DNA of 64,000 nt from Phoronis australis (Eukaryota > Phoronida > Phoronidae), in contig NMRA01000025.1 in the NCBI GenBank assembly GCA_002633005.1, forward strand, positions 1,515,541 to 1,579,540, given 5' to 3'. Both the position numbers and the translations under genes were made by a program. Shown here piece by piece: positions 12,076 through 25,100 of this stretch; the first letter of the stretch is position 1; the number at the start of each line of letters is the position of its first letter. The notes beneath the pieces are model-generated. The model was not told the DNA's origin, searched no databases, and saw only the letters and a list, made by a program, of their open reading frames with translations.

Positions 12076-12333
12076 GACTATGTTTCACGAAAAGTATCTC
12101 AAGCCAGACAATTTGTCATAACCTCCATATAAATATTTCCAAAAATTATTTAATCTCTCTTCAAACAAAGTACAAAATTTCTGTGAGAATATATTCACAG
12201 TTGTTAGCTAATCTGATAATTTGTATAAATTACTAGTAAAGTATAATGTACTAATTACCTGCCAAAAAGTTATTTACTAACTGCGAAGACAACATTTCTG
12301 AAGCTTAAGTCACTTTTCACAAAACAGGTCCCA
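12076..12333. mobile_element. foldback MITE family F1, copy c
   Basis: The left end CTATGTTTCACGAAAAGTAT is mirrored by CACTTTTCACAAAACAGG at the right, and the core has TGTGAGAATATATTC and GTTGTTAGCTAAT as in the family. About 258 bp, head to tail with copy b. Confidence 0.6.
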
Positions 12334-12336
12334 GAA

Positions 12337-12422
12337 CACATACAAGCAATAGGCACAGCTAGTACGAATAATGAATTTCATAATACAAGCAATAGGCACA
12401 GCTTGTACGGATAATGAAGTTC
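12337..12422. repeat. two-unit tandem repeat of about 46 bp
   Basis: The block TACAAGCAATAGGCACAGCT plus roughly 25 following bases (GTACGAATAATGAATTTC type) occurs twice in tandem with few differences. A CAA trinucleotide run follows at 12445-12467. Confidence 0.7.
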
Positions 12423-13082
12423 ACAATCACCAAAAACAACGCAATGACAACAACAACAACAACAATAGTCTTTCACAGACAATGAGAAAAACGACCAAAA
12501 TATTCACAATAAGCATGACCATATAGTGTACAAAACCACAAAGGACACCCTTTATGCATGGTGAATGCTTTCTGTAACAATAAACATCAGCAAAGGGGTG
12601 ATTTATATTTGACATGTATGTCATCTCGTCAACAAAGCTCATCTCAATTTTTCTCTTCAAACAAATTGACAGAAGATAGGAGCACGGACACACGTAAATG
12701 ACTTGTAAATTATCCGTCTGCCATCTAATCAGCTGAAGCTCATGATACTGAAAACCTGCTCCAAAATGATCTATTTCATTATACTGAGGGCTTAAACTGT
12801 AATGTCTCATCTTAAAACATTTGCAAAAATCCTGAGAATAACTGAAGTGTATGCAACATATCAAAATACAAGATGAACTGACCTAATATTCATATACACA
12901 GATTCTCTTTGCGCGAACTCCTTCAAAAGAGATTTGCTAAGTAAACAGGATTAAACTCTCTTTGCATGAAGTGGATTCACAGAACAAGTACGGTGCGGTA
13001 TCATTAGCAACCCCATGAACATTTGAGCGAGTCACCGTCAATCGTAGGAACAGACGACTACTTTTGTTGAGGTGACCACAAA

Positions 13083-13168
13083 CTACTCCAACTTTTCTTC
13101 AGCCAGGTCAGGGGCATCATCTTGAGAAACAACGTCAAACATCTTCTGGCCTTGCATAGTGAGATTCA
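13083..13168 (-). CDS. SLC7A5/SLC7A8-like: transporter exon 11 (C-terminus, stop)
   Basis: Acceptor ATTCCAG precedes it on the minus strand. It encodes the end of the last helix region and an acidic tail finishing in AEEKLE and TAG (13083-13085). It starts in phase 1, matching exon 10. Confidence 0.85.
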
Positions 13169-16100
13169 CTGGAATTAGAATGTTTAACGGGATTAAGAAA
13201 GCCAAGTTGACGGAGACAACAAAGTCACACTAATACACAGCATCTCTTAGTGTCGCCTACACTCAAACATTGATACCTGGGATTCAATCTTAATATCAAG
13301 TACCAAGATCATCAGAAAGCATTGATATAAGCATTGATATCAGCATTGATATCAGCATTGATATCAGCATTGATATCAGCAATGGTGAAGATATAAAGGG
13401 AGCACTGAAGTGAGTCACCTAAGAAAACTTAAAATATAGTTTACGAGGTACAGTGCAAGCTATTCAAATATTAGCGACTGCAATGGCAAACAATGAAATT
13501 ATAGTAAAGAAAACGACAAGAGCAGCGTGGAGCGTTGAAATGCGCCCACGAATGCATTGTAAATGGTGTGCTTTTAGGGTTATTTATTTGTATCATAAAA
13601 ATGGCCACTAGATGGCGCAAAAACGTACAATCCACCCAAAAACAGGAACATGCTATATTTCATAAAAATCTGTCAAGGAACTTCAGAGAAACAAAGAAAA
13701 ATAAAATGAAATTGCCACTAGTGGGCACAGTGTCCGTTGAATCCGCCTGAAAGTCGTCGTCTGTTGTTGTCTTCATATAAATACACTTACTAAAGTTAAT
13801 AAAGATCCTGCTGTCGGTTTAGGAGATACAACTATGGGCGCAAAACAAAACTACCACTAGAATGCGCCACAGTAGTCACTCACCATCATCAAAGGTCGTC
13901 TTCACACTGAGAACAAATATGCCAATTTTCAAATAATTTGGTTGATACAGGGGTGGATGCCAAAACCAAGATTTGAAAACAGCAAAACTGGCCACTAGGT
14001 GGCGCAAACTACGTTGAATCCATCCAATACGAGAGGATAGCGTCATCTCACTTATATCTGCCTACATACCAAATTTCATGAAAATCCGTTCAGTCCTTTT
14101 GAAGATACAAAGCATAAAAAACTAAAATTGCCACTAGGGGACACACCGGTAATCGGATCCATCCGAAAGTTCGCTCATGCCGTCCATTCATGAAAGGAAC
14201 ATATGCGCCAAATTTCATGAACGTATGTCAAAGGGTTTTGGACATAGAGCACCGGACGCCGGACATACGGAGATAACGGCATAATACGTCCACATATAAA
14301 TATGTGGGTGCATAAAAATTACAACTGTTGTACTGCATCCGTCAAATTGAACCAATAATGCTGACCTACAAGTCCTTTGCTATACTTATTCCTCACATAG
14401 AGAGGCATAAACAATAACCGAATACCGATTAGAAGTACTAAAATTGTCACGATGGGGCAACACAAGACTGAACTGTCCAGTTATGTGCTGATCACTCCAA
14501 CATTAAAATGAAGGGGCGCAGGAAAAAGCGGATGTGGGTGGAAAGGAAGGAAACGTAATGGGTGGGAGACAGAGGATGGGAGCCAGAGGGTAAGACAGGC
14601 GAGAGGGCAGGAGCGGTGGGAGGAGAGGGTGGGATAGGAGGGGGACAGGGGGTGAGGAGAGGAGAAAAGGGGAGGGATGAGGAAGAAAGCACAGGAGAAA
14701 TAGGGGAAGAGAGTGGAAGGTGGGACATAAAGGAGATGTTTGGGCGGCTGGAAATTGGAGGAAGAAGAGGCCGCAGTGGGGGAAGGTATAAAGAGAGTGA
14801 GGAGGGGAATAGGGAGAGATAAAGACAAAAAAGACAAGAAAGAGATCGAGAAAGACTTACTGATCCATCTACGAAAGACAATAGGCTTTGACTTCCAGGC
14901 AACACCCAGGATGTAGACAGGAATGCCCGAGGCGACGATGAGACAGCCCATTCCCGTGTCGTATGGAGCGGCATATAGAGGCACGATCAGCAAAAAGGCA
15001 ACAGCAAGCAGGAAGACTATTGGTATCACCAGGGGGAACTGGAATAAATGATAAATGATTGATAAGCTAATACAGCTTAATATGATTCACAAAGCACACA
15101 CCGACGAGATTTGACATTAAATGCATTCGACATACATCAGGCAAAAAAGTTCATTTGATTTCAGTTGATAGTATTCACTCGCATCGTTTGTCAGTCTATG
15201 CACCAATGCGTGTGCTTGAGCTTTCCTACCAAACATTCGCCATGCAGTGAAACTTCCATAAAATGCGAGTGTGTAACTTGGATCTCCAAAAATTAACAAA
15301 TTTTTTTCAAACAGTGTAAAATGACAATTTCATGGCTCTAGTACCCCCATTGAATTCACAAAATGAAAAATAACATTCTCAGCTACACAACAAAATTAAC
15401 ATCTGAATCATTATTTTGTAAATTTGTGCACTTAACAAGTTTCACCTTTGCCATTGCAACACACTGATCGATCCAATTTCATTTTCAGTATTGCATTGCC
15501 AGTTAACGGTATTTCAATTTCTAATTTTAATGCTGTACTTCATTCTCTTTAGCTAGCTGAAAAGCAAAATCAAAGTAGGCCTTTTACTCTCATAAAATCA
15601 GTCTTGTAAATATTCTTTAGTGTTTTAGGATTCCATTTCCCTTTCAGTTACAGGTAATGCACATGCGCCATTTTTGAAATCATAATTCTAGGGTTGGCCA
15701 ACCCCCATAAACCCCGAAGGTTCCAGGTTCAAATATAAGCTGGGTCTCATCTCAGAAAACCTCTTATCTCACCAATAACCCTTTCAACTGCCCGAGACAA
15801 TAGACATACCACTATTGGTCGTTTCATGTCCGGTCTCGTCCTTCTCAAATATAACATTCCAGCAATGGACGCGCCAACGGATAACCACTGAACAAAGCTC
15901 ATGTAGTTAATGAGAGCGAAGATGTCACTAGAGGCCAACATGACGAGCGACAAGCCACCCTAGAAAGGTAAGAGACAAATGACGTGATGCCAAAGAAAGT
16001 GGATTAGTCATTCAACTAATAGTTTAATTTTAAGATGCACAGCTCCGCATTCTTATGCTAGATGATTTTGGATAACTATGTATTTCGGTCGAATGAATAA

Positions 16101-19100
16101 ACTATTCCTGTTCAAAGTTACGGACACAGAATAATATCACTGACATGTAACGCCTTATGTAAAATGGCACTGGAGTGTGTCATACCAAATCACAGGAGCA
16201 AATTCAATAGTTATGACATCTACTATACACAATTGCTTCTTACCATCAGTGCAAATTTTCAAGCCAAGCTTTAGTAAAGGAGATTTTATGAAGAAGTGCA
16301 TCTAGTAAATATTGAATAATACTTCAACTTAACGTGGTCATAAGATTTGTCTTATGTCGTGCCAGTTAAAAATGGTCGCCTGTTTTGGGGCCAACACTTG
16401 GCAAATCAAGACAATCGGGGTTCAGGTTCAGACTCAAAATCCAGCCAATCACTAAAGTTTACTTGAAACGTGACATTTTCTAGTCAATTTCTGACAGCAG
16501 AAATTGGACCCTGCGACCAGTACAAGAGTGCATTCTATATAAATAAACATTGTGAGAGTTCCCACTAGTCTTTGTCAATGTAAGCATATAGATTTCACTA
16601 GCCTACAACAGGACAGCACAGCAATTCCTGGCAACTAGAATCTTACACTGATTAACAAATCCAATTGAAGCTTTGGAGACCGTCGCATAACACGATGATC
16701 TAAGGCGGGGTACCAAGACCCCCAACACAAGACTGTAAGCGGCTTCATACTACACTCATAACACTGAGAAAATGCAAGAAATATACCTCAACAATTCGAA
16801 AAATAATTGCGAAAACACAGAAATGTGTAGTTTTGCTTTATTATCTCGAAAGCATCTCCAGACAATCAGAGGAAATGATGGTTTAAAGTAAATTAATTGA
16901 AAAAACATGTCCTACCATGCATTTCCGTTACTGCGGTTATTTTTAAATCCTTGACATAACTCTGGCCAAACACTAACGCCGTTAATGAAATATGCCTCAT
17001 TGATAAAGCACATCGAAACTAAGGATTTTCTAAAATTTTGGGCACATGCTAAGCGGAAGTGAAAAATGTCAGTAAAAGGCAAAACCAGGAAGGATTTCTC
17101 ACGGAATGCGCCATCTGTCCTTAAGTCAGCATCCAAAACGTGTATTTACAGACTTCTTACATACATTTAATATACAACAAGCTTTTGTTTAGTCAGGTCA
17201 ATTTCTTCATCACTTATCGGAGGCCATTTTTTCAAAATGACGCCCGTGATCAGATTGTACTAACCGTGAACAGAATGGCCGGCGAGGGTGTGTGATGCTG
17301 TCGGTGAATGAAAGACATGAAGACTGGCAGATGACCCTCCTGGGCACCAATATAGAACAACCTGCAGATGAACAGAGGAAATAACTACCATAAAATCGTA
17401 TCACACCTAGTCAACACTCCAGGTCCATGAGTTGATAGTAAGCGGTGAGATCTCTGAAACCTAGAGTATACTAGAGCAAGCGTGGGAATGACATGCGTTG
17501 CAACAAAATAGATGGCGTTGTTAAACACAATCCTGCAAGACATCATCTAACTCCTATCTAACGGGTCAACGTGAACATAAACAACCCTCTTCTAGTGATA
17601 AGTATAGATTGTTTAAAATCTATAATTATTGTGTAGCACAACATCCTGGACCAGTTAGAGGCGTAAACACAACTAAAACATTTGTATTTTGTGCAAACTG
17701 TGACATTAAATGAAGTAATGCATCTAGGCCATAATTTATGACTAAAACTGATGTGAACTTGAAAATACTCAGTTACTCTAAACCTGTAACGCTTTAAAAC
17801 CTCCAGAAATAGAGCAAAAAACAGTCATGTGATACACAACATTCATCGCATACACAACTACTGCTCAAGTACCATTTTAATTTCACACTTTTGTTTTAAC
17901 AAGAGGAGAAAGAGGCCATGACTTCAGAACGGTCCACTTTTCCACAAGACCAGGAACATATTCACTTAAAAAAAATGAACCGTTTACTGATTTCTGCTCT
18001 AACACAGTTTCCTACCTCCCAGAAGTGAAGAGCAGCCCGTTGACCCCACCGAAGCACGACAGGGCTACAAAGACAGGCATCATCCATGCCATGACTCCAT
18101 AAACACGATCACCGAAAGTCTGAAAGTACACATTCTAACTGAAACACAAGAGACAGGAAAACAACCCCAAGAATAGTTTCAAATCCTCCACTGCCAAAAA
18201 ACAGTGAGCATTAAATACTCTTCAGTAAAAACTAGACCATAAATTACTTAGATGCAGAGCCCCCAAGCAACCAAAGTCAAAGTGAAATGAAAACTGACAG
18301 CCTATTATTTAAATCGAGGGTAGCATTCGGGTCGCTTTTTTTGAAAACACCAACCTACTAGTGACATTTAGGTAGCCAAACTTAATTAAAAAACATTGAA
18401 TTTCCACGAGTGTGTGTATGTAAGCGTATGAGTGGGCGTATGGGCTGAGAAAACACTCACCACGGCGACTGCTGGCGACGCTATCAGATCTTGTGGTGAC
18501 AACAGGACTAGATAGGCCACATTCGACAGAACGTAAACGAACGTTACAATGGGGATGGAGATGTAGATTGCGCGCGGCAGATTCCTGGAACACATCAGGC
18601 AAGTGTTATTTAACAGTACATTAAAAACCCAAAAGAGCGAAAACAATAACTACATTGGAAACGATAATGCTGACAGAAAAGACAGCATAATTCTTTTTAC
18701 TTGTATCTTTTCTTTTTCTCAAGAACCATATTTACCTTTTTTTACAAATGACACTCTTTTCTCACAGGCAGCTATTTGTGAGAAAGGAACACTGATTGTT
18801 GGAAAATGACTGCAGTTTGTGAGAAAAGAGGGGAGTACATAAGAATTTGTTCCTAACCAGCTACTTCAGAAGGTTGTTGTGTCCTTTAATTTTAAACTTT
18901 GATTTTTGCCCTGTCTAATTTCTAGTACCCTTTCAAAACCAGCTTACATTAGATAGCCTATCACCGCAATGATAGTACGGTACACGCAGGCGACCTCACA
19001 ATCATTAAAGTATTCTATTTAACTCGCATACTAACAATTTAAAGTATTCAATAACTCTTAAGAACGGACAATTTATTAGTGCTGAAGTATATGAAACAGT

Positions 19101-22100
19101 AAGATATGATCTGCTGTTCATTGGATTCCGATTTCAAGGGGATCGGAAGGGCAGTTCCAGATTATTCGGGGTCAAAGGCATCTCCGGATGATATCTAAGG
19201 AATGTCTTGTACGATTTTTCTCATACTTTTCTCCATGTAAAACCTGGGAAGGAAGGATTGGTCGAATGTCCTGTCTAGGCTAAGTCTAAAACACAAAGTA
19301 ACAGCATCCAAAGAACAAAAAACAGAAAATAAGGGGGGTGAAATTTTCATTTGTTTAACAATCAGAATGAATGTGTGTGTGTATGTATGTATGTACGTAC
19401 GTATATACATCTCAGCACTCTCATAATTTAACAAAACGCATCTACCAGAATGCAGAAAATAATCTACAATTGGGGAGGCCCTTTGCACGCATGCCCTGGG
19501 GGAGTTCCAATACCGTCCCTCTCTCCTTTGATTTTGACAAACCCTTCGTTTGGCAAACACACTACTTACACGAAAGGGTTCTGCAGTTCTTCTGTGACAA
19601 AGTTGAGGAAATTCCATCCAGCGTAGGCAAACAGACCCGAGTAGAAAGCCAAGGAGACCCTGGTGGGATCGACGTCATCGCCAAATGGCTCAAAGGCATC
19701 CTCAAAGCTTGACACTTTCCCTAGAGGATATTAAACCAAGCTTTGCATCAACTCCTTGTGCAAATTCTCACCAAAAATACTAACAAAAAACAGCAATCGA
19801 CAAATATTCACAAACAGCACAAGACAAAAGTAATCAATAGGCCAAGTACAGCACAAGACAAGAGCAATCAGACAAAATATTTTTTCCCGTCATGACAGCC
19901 AATTCTTTTTGCAGCAACAAGGATTGGTAATAACTATTACCGTGTCAAAATTCTACTTACAGAATGGCTTAGTCACCTTACTATCTGTTCAGTTAATTCC
20001 TCTTAATTTTCATTCGTTAGGGGAGACGACTCTCAGGATGAATTCGGCTTCCGCCCAGACGTTATGTCAGGGACTGTAGGGTCATTTTGTCTATACACTT
20101 ATAGCATGTACTTTAGCTTTTACTATACTACCCTGTGCCTAAGTTATACACATAAGTTTATGTTTTAGGACCAGCAGTTGCATTTAAGCAATATTGCCAG
20201 CAAGCACACTTTTTCTTCCTTTTTAAAACCACTACAAATGGCAATAAGGAAGGGGCGTGTTCACGAACATTTGAGAAATAGGTCCAACAAGAATCTTGAG
20301 GAAAACAGCCCATCAAGAAGGTGAAATGCTCTCTTGACCTCGCAGCTGCACACCTCATACTTTACCACTAGACTGTTTTACACATAACCAACACCCCTTT
20401 GGGAATAAGAAACAAGGGCACTCTTTAGGAAATTTGATCTTTTTCTGGCAAAAAACCGACCCAAAATGACAATTTGACACAAAAGCTTACTCGTAATCAT
20501 AGCATCCGTTTCAATGCCGAGTTGGAACTGAGAGTTATCCTGTGGTTAAACAGAAGTGGTCAAATTTTGAATGTGAGAATTTCGAGACAGATTTTGCAAA
20601 AGCAAGTGACCTAGTTTTGATTTTGGTCCGTAGAACAATGAAAAGGGATAAAATGAAGCTTAACTGGCAAGGGTGCCATGCATACTTCTGAGAGCAGTCA
20701 ATACCTTTGCTGGTCGCCCAGTCTCATAACTATCTCCGTGTACTTGTGCTTAAGGGTACAAGAATGACAAAAGAGCCACGCCACTGACGATAATAGCCAG
20801 AGCCGTAATGGGCTGTGTAGACATTAAACTCAGTTCACATCGATCAGAGCGCCATCAATTGGTGAATCACTGAACTATTTAATGTCACTAAATCATTGAC
20901 AGAGTGCCGTTGGCTCTTTAACCCACAAAGACTACTCCAACAATTTAAGTCGTAATAAATCAAGACGTTTTTCAAAAATATAAGAAGCTGAACACTGAAT
21001 GATGCCCACTCAAAGACAAGTTTTTGACATTTTTGCTGATATGAAAAAAGACACATGCTTTCTCAATGAACCGGCGAGACTTACAAGTTTACTGAAATCC
21101 GGCAGGTTGAAACCTTAACTAGGATTACAAATCAGAGAAATTACAACATGTTTTAAGCGTTTCTGAAAACTGACTTAAGAATGAAATTGGTTTTACACTC
21201 ACACATCCAAGTCAGTGAATAAAGGTTTAGTTAAGTAAATATGAGTGCATCACCGCCTAGAAAAAATGTATAGAAATTATCTCAGTAACTAGCACTTATG
21301 GATATATTCTCAGACACATAGTACTTAAGTTAGAGTGAGAATTAATTTTTTTTCATGAATAGTTGTGTGGCACATAAGACCAAATTTCTAACTTAAGTCA
21401 TTTTTCATGAAACAGGCTCTAGACTTTCTTCAGTATATACACACATACATATATTGATACACAGGCACACAGAAACACACACTGGCAGAGACACACAGAC
21501 AGACACACAGACAGACAGACACGCATACATAGACGGACAGACAGACACGTGCATACACACAAACGCATACTACTAGGTGAGTCTGCTTTGGTTAAGCTGG
21601 CAACATCAGGCCACCTAGGTAAGTCTCGAGTAACGTAATATAAATCGAACTTCAATCTAGGTGTACTGAATAATGCTGCAGTTATACATCGATCCGACTT
21701 GAACCTAATCAAAAATAGTTGACAGATTTTGGACTCCCAGCCCCAATCCGAATGATGGAATGTTACGACACCATAATTTGTTCCATTTACCGATGCGAAG
21801 CCACGGGCCACCATCATTTGACAGCAACTCCGAGAGTGAAGCCACGATATCTTTACCAAATCGTCAAACAACTGACTAGCCTTACAGAAGGCATTGTAGG
21901 TGAACGCAGGCACAGGTACTTACCCATGCACATGAAGACCACGCCTGTGATTATGATGAGCAGTAGAGCCAGTAACTTGGCCACGGTGAACACGTCCTGC
22001 ACCCTGGTGGCCCAGCGAACACTCAGAATGTTGATACAGGTGAGGATGCCTGCATATAATGAACATTGCAAGTTACAACAAAACACTAGACATTACCTGA

Positions 22101-25100
22101 ATTGTCAGTTTTCCTATCATAATTATTCTTATGAAATAGTAAAACTAGTATAAATAAACGAAGATTGTCGGTACTAAAATATATCAAAATATTTCCCACA
22201 ATCATACCAATGACAAAGAGCACATCGCTCAAAATATATATTTTAGAACCGATGCTCGTCATTTTATTTTTACTAGTTGTACTACTTTATATTTTTATCT
22301 GTCGGTACGGTAACTGAGCGGCATTCCAGCATCTATTTAATTTATTTATAAATATTCCTACAACTCCAGCTACTTAGTAGCACNGAATAAAAACAAATAC
22401 ACTTTAATATTGATTAAAATACACATTTTCATTCTCATTCGATTATAAGTGGATGTTAGTTTACGTATTCTAACCATTTTCAATCACACAGTAATTTTAT
22501 TGCACGTTGAACGTCATTAAAGTATGAATTCATCAGTGTTTACATTGTTCGGACTGCGCTCCTAAGTAAGTATTGATTATTCACCGCTTGGAGCGCTAGT
22601 GTTTCGACCGGTAACCATTGCGGCGAATGGTAAAATGGCGGAGTGAACTCTCCTATACTCGTACACTCCTTGCTCTAGGCTTTCTTCAGTATATACGCAC
22701 ATACATATATTGATACACAGGGACACACAGACAGACAGACAGACACGCATACATAGACGGACAGACAGACACATGCATACACACAAACGCATACTACTAG
22801 GTGAGTCTGCTTTGGTTAAGGTGGCAACGTCAGGCCACCTAGGTAAGTCTCGAGTAACGTAATATAAATCGAACTTCAATCTAGGTGTACTGAATAGTGC
22901 TGCAGTTATGCATCGATCCGACTTGAACCTAATCAAAAATAGTTGCCAGAAATTTCTGGACTCCCAGCCCCAATCCCAATGTTACGACACCATAAATTGT
23001 TCCATTTACCGATGCGAAGCCATGGGCCACCATCATTAGACAGCAACTCCGAGAGTGAAGCCACAATTTCTTGACCAAATCGTCAAACAACTGACTAGCC
23101 TTACAGAAGGCATTGTAGGTGAACGCAGGCACAGGTACTTACCCATGCACATGAAGACCACGCCTGTGATTATGATGAGCATTAGAGCCAGTAACTTGGC
23201 CACGGTGAACACGTCCTGCACCCTGGTGGCCCAGCGAACACTCAGAATGTTGATACAGGTGAGGATGCCTGCATATAATGAACATTGCAAGTTACAACAA
23301 AACACTAGACATTACCTGAATTGTCAGTTTTCCTATCATAATTATTCTTATGAAATAGTAAAACTAGTATAAATAAACGAAGATCGTCGGTACTAAAATA
23401 CATCAAAATATTTCCCACATCATACCATTGACAAAGAGCACATCGCTCAAAATATATATTTTAGAACCGATGCTCATCATTTTATTTTTACTAGTTGTAC
23501 TACTTTATACTTTTATCCGTCGGTACGGTAACTGAGCGGCATTCCAGCATCTATTTAATTTATTTATAAATATTCCTACAACTCCAGCTACTTAGTAGCA
23601 CTAGAAGGGACAACAATATGGCTATATTCACCAGTATCGGCAAGACTATTATTATCCCCATCATTTCAAGAATAAAACTACATATTCTCAATATTTAAGA
23701 ATATCTATAGACAGTGTCATTCGAGAAAACAATCGAGGAGACTTAATCAAAAAAAACAGAGGAGGCAGTGTGGCTTAGTGTGACAGGTGAACGCTTTCTT
23801 TACTCGAGGTCGTGGGTTTGAGTCCCACCAGGTCACACTGCTAAACCCTTGAGTCAGGTTTCTAGCTCCTCAGCTCAGTTTTAACTACATAGTAATAAAA
23901 CATGAATGTCGTTCCAGATGATCAATGCAATGAGCCCACATGCGCTGCCTACGTGTACCAGATCGCTTGCAATTATTTTTATTCAACTACATCCACACAA
24001 ACCAATTAAATACTTGCTTCACTATCAACCTGTCAATCAATCTGTGTGACGCTCACTGTTTAATGATGACACACTGATCAATAGAAATTATAGCCATGAA
24101 AATTCATTGACGAAACATCGACAGATCAATGATGCGACTCACATTAATCTTTATCCAATGACGTTAGTCTCTAATGCGCGCAGAGGTGTTAATTTCAGTC
24201 AGCAAACACAAACAGCTAAACGTTGTTTTTCTAATGGGAGACTACAGTCAAAATGTCAAGTTTCAAAATAACTTCACGCAAATAGGAAGCAGAAATGAGT
24301 TCTCCGAGCAAATACGATACGATAATGTGTTATTACTTCAAGTACTATCCTGGTGTACAATGTTTGCTTCGGAAGCCTTACAAAACACTTCAAACAAAAT
24401 TATAGTCAGCTTCAATTTAGTGCACAACATGAGCACACAACAAGAATTTGATTTTGTTAAATTTCTCAAAAAGATATTTGTCAAAATTTATTACATTCTA
24501 TTTACATGTATAGTGAAGTGGTTGTCAAGTAATGGAAGGTAAAACTTTGAGCATTTGCATAAGTTGGCAACATTCCAAAATGAAAGGCAGGACAACTGGA
24601 TCTAAGAAGCCAAAACCTAAGTATTAATCCTTTTTAGTAGTGAACAGGAGATAGGGGTATTAACATCGAAAAGACCAAAAACGTTTGTGCAAGGCGTGAG
24701 TACTCATTGTCACAAAACGTCAAAAAGCGGGACATTCTGATGATGTTACGGAACGAAGCTTCAAAAAGCAGAATGGTTCCGCTAAAAAACGGAACACTTA
24801 CCAAATATGCATTTTTGCAATATAGCAAGCTTTTGAAAATAGAAAAATGTGGCAAAATTCAGCAAATTATTTTGTACAAAAAGTTATTCCTTAAGACAAG
24901 GACTTGGGACAGTAAATAAGAGGTATAAACATTGAGCCATCTTCGTACCATATTAACAAACATCAAAAATCAGTCAGTTTAAGTCTGACCAGTAGTATCT
25001 AAACATTGAAGATGAAATCAATTATTCCCTCAGCATGTAGCTATGTCAACATAGACTAGCCCTAGCCAATTTCCTTTACTAAATGCAATGTCTTATCAGG

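Noticed and set aside
13319-13382. Short regular repeat that could suggest a CRISPR array
   Set aside because: 12-bp units with no spacers, in an animal intron; it is a simple tandem repeat.
14481-15029. 182-codon minus-strand frame, the longest in the window
   Set aside because: Only its first part is real (transporter exon 10, 14861-15038). After the donor GTAAGT it reads through a purine/pyrimidine tract and gives a Ser/Pro/Leu-rich artefact.
20470-20545. Possible extra transporter exon between exons 4 and 5
   Set aside because: A splice-like acceptor and donor exist on the minus strand, but every frame compatible with exon 4 meets a stop, and exon 4 joins exon 5 directly in frame.
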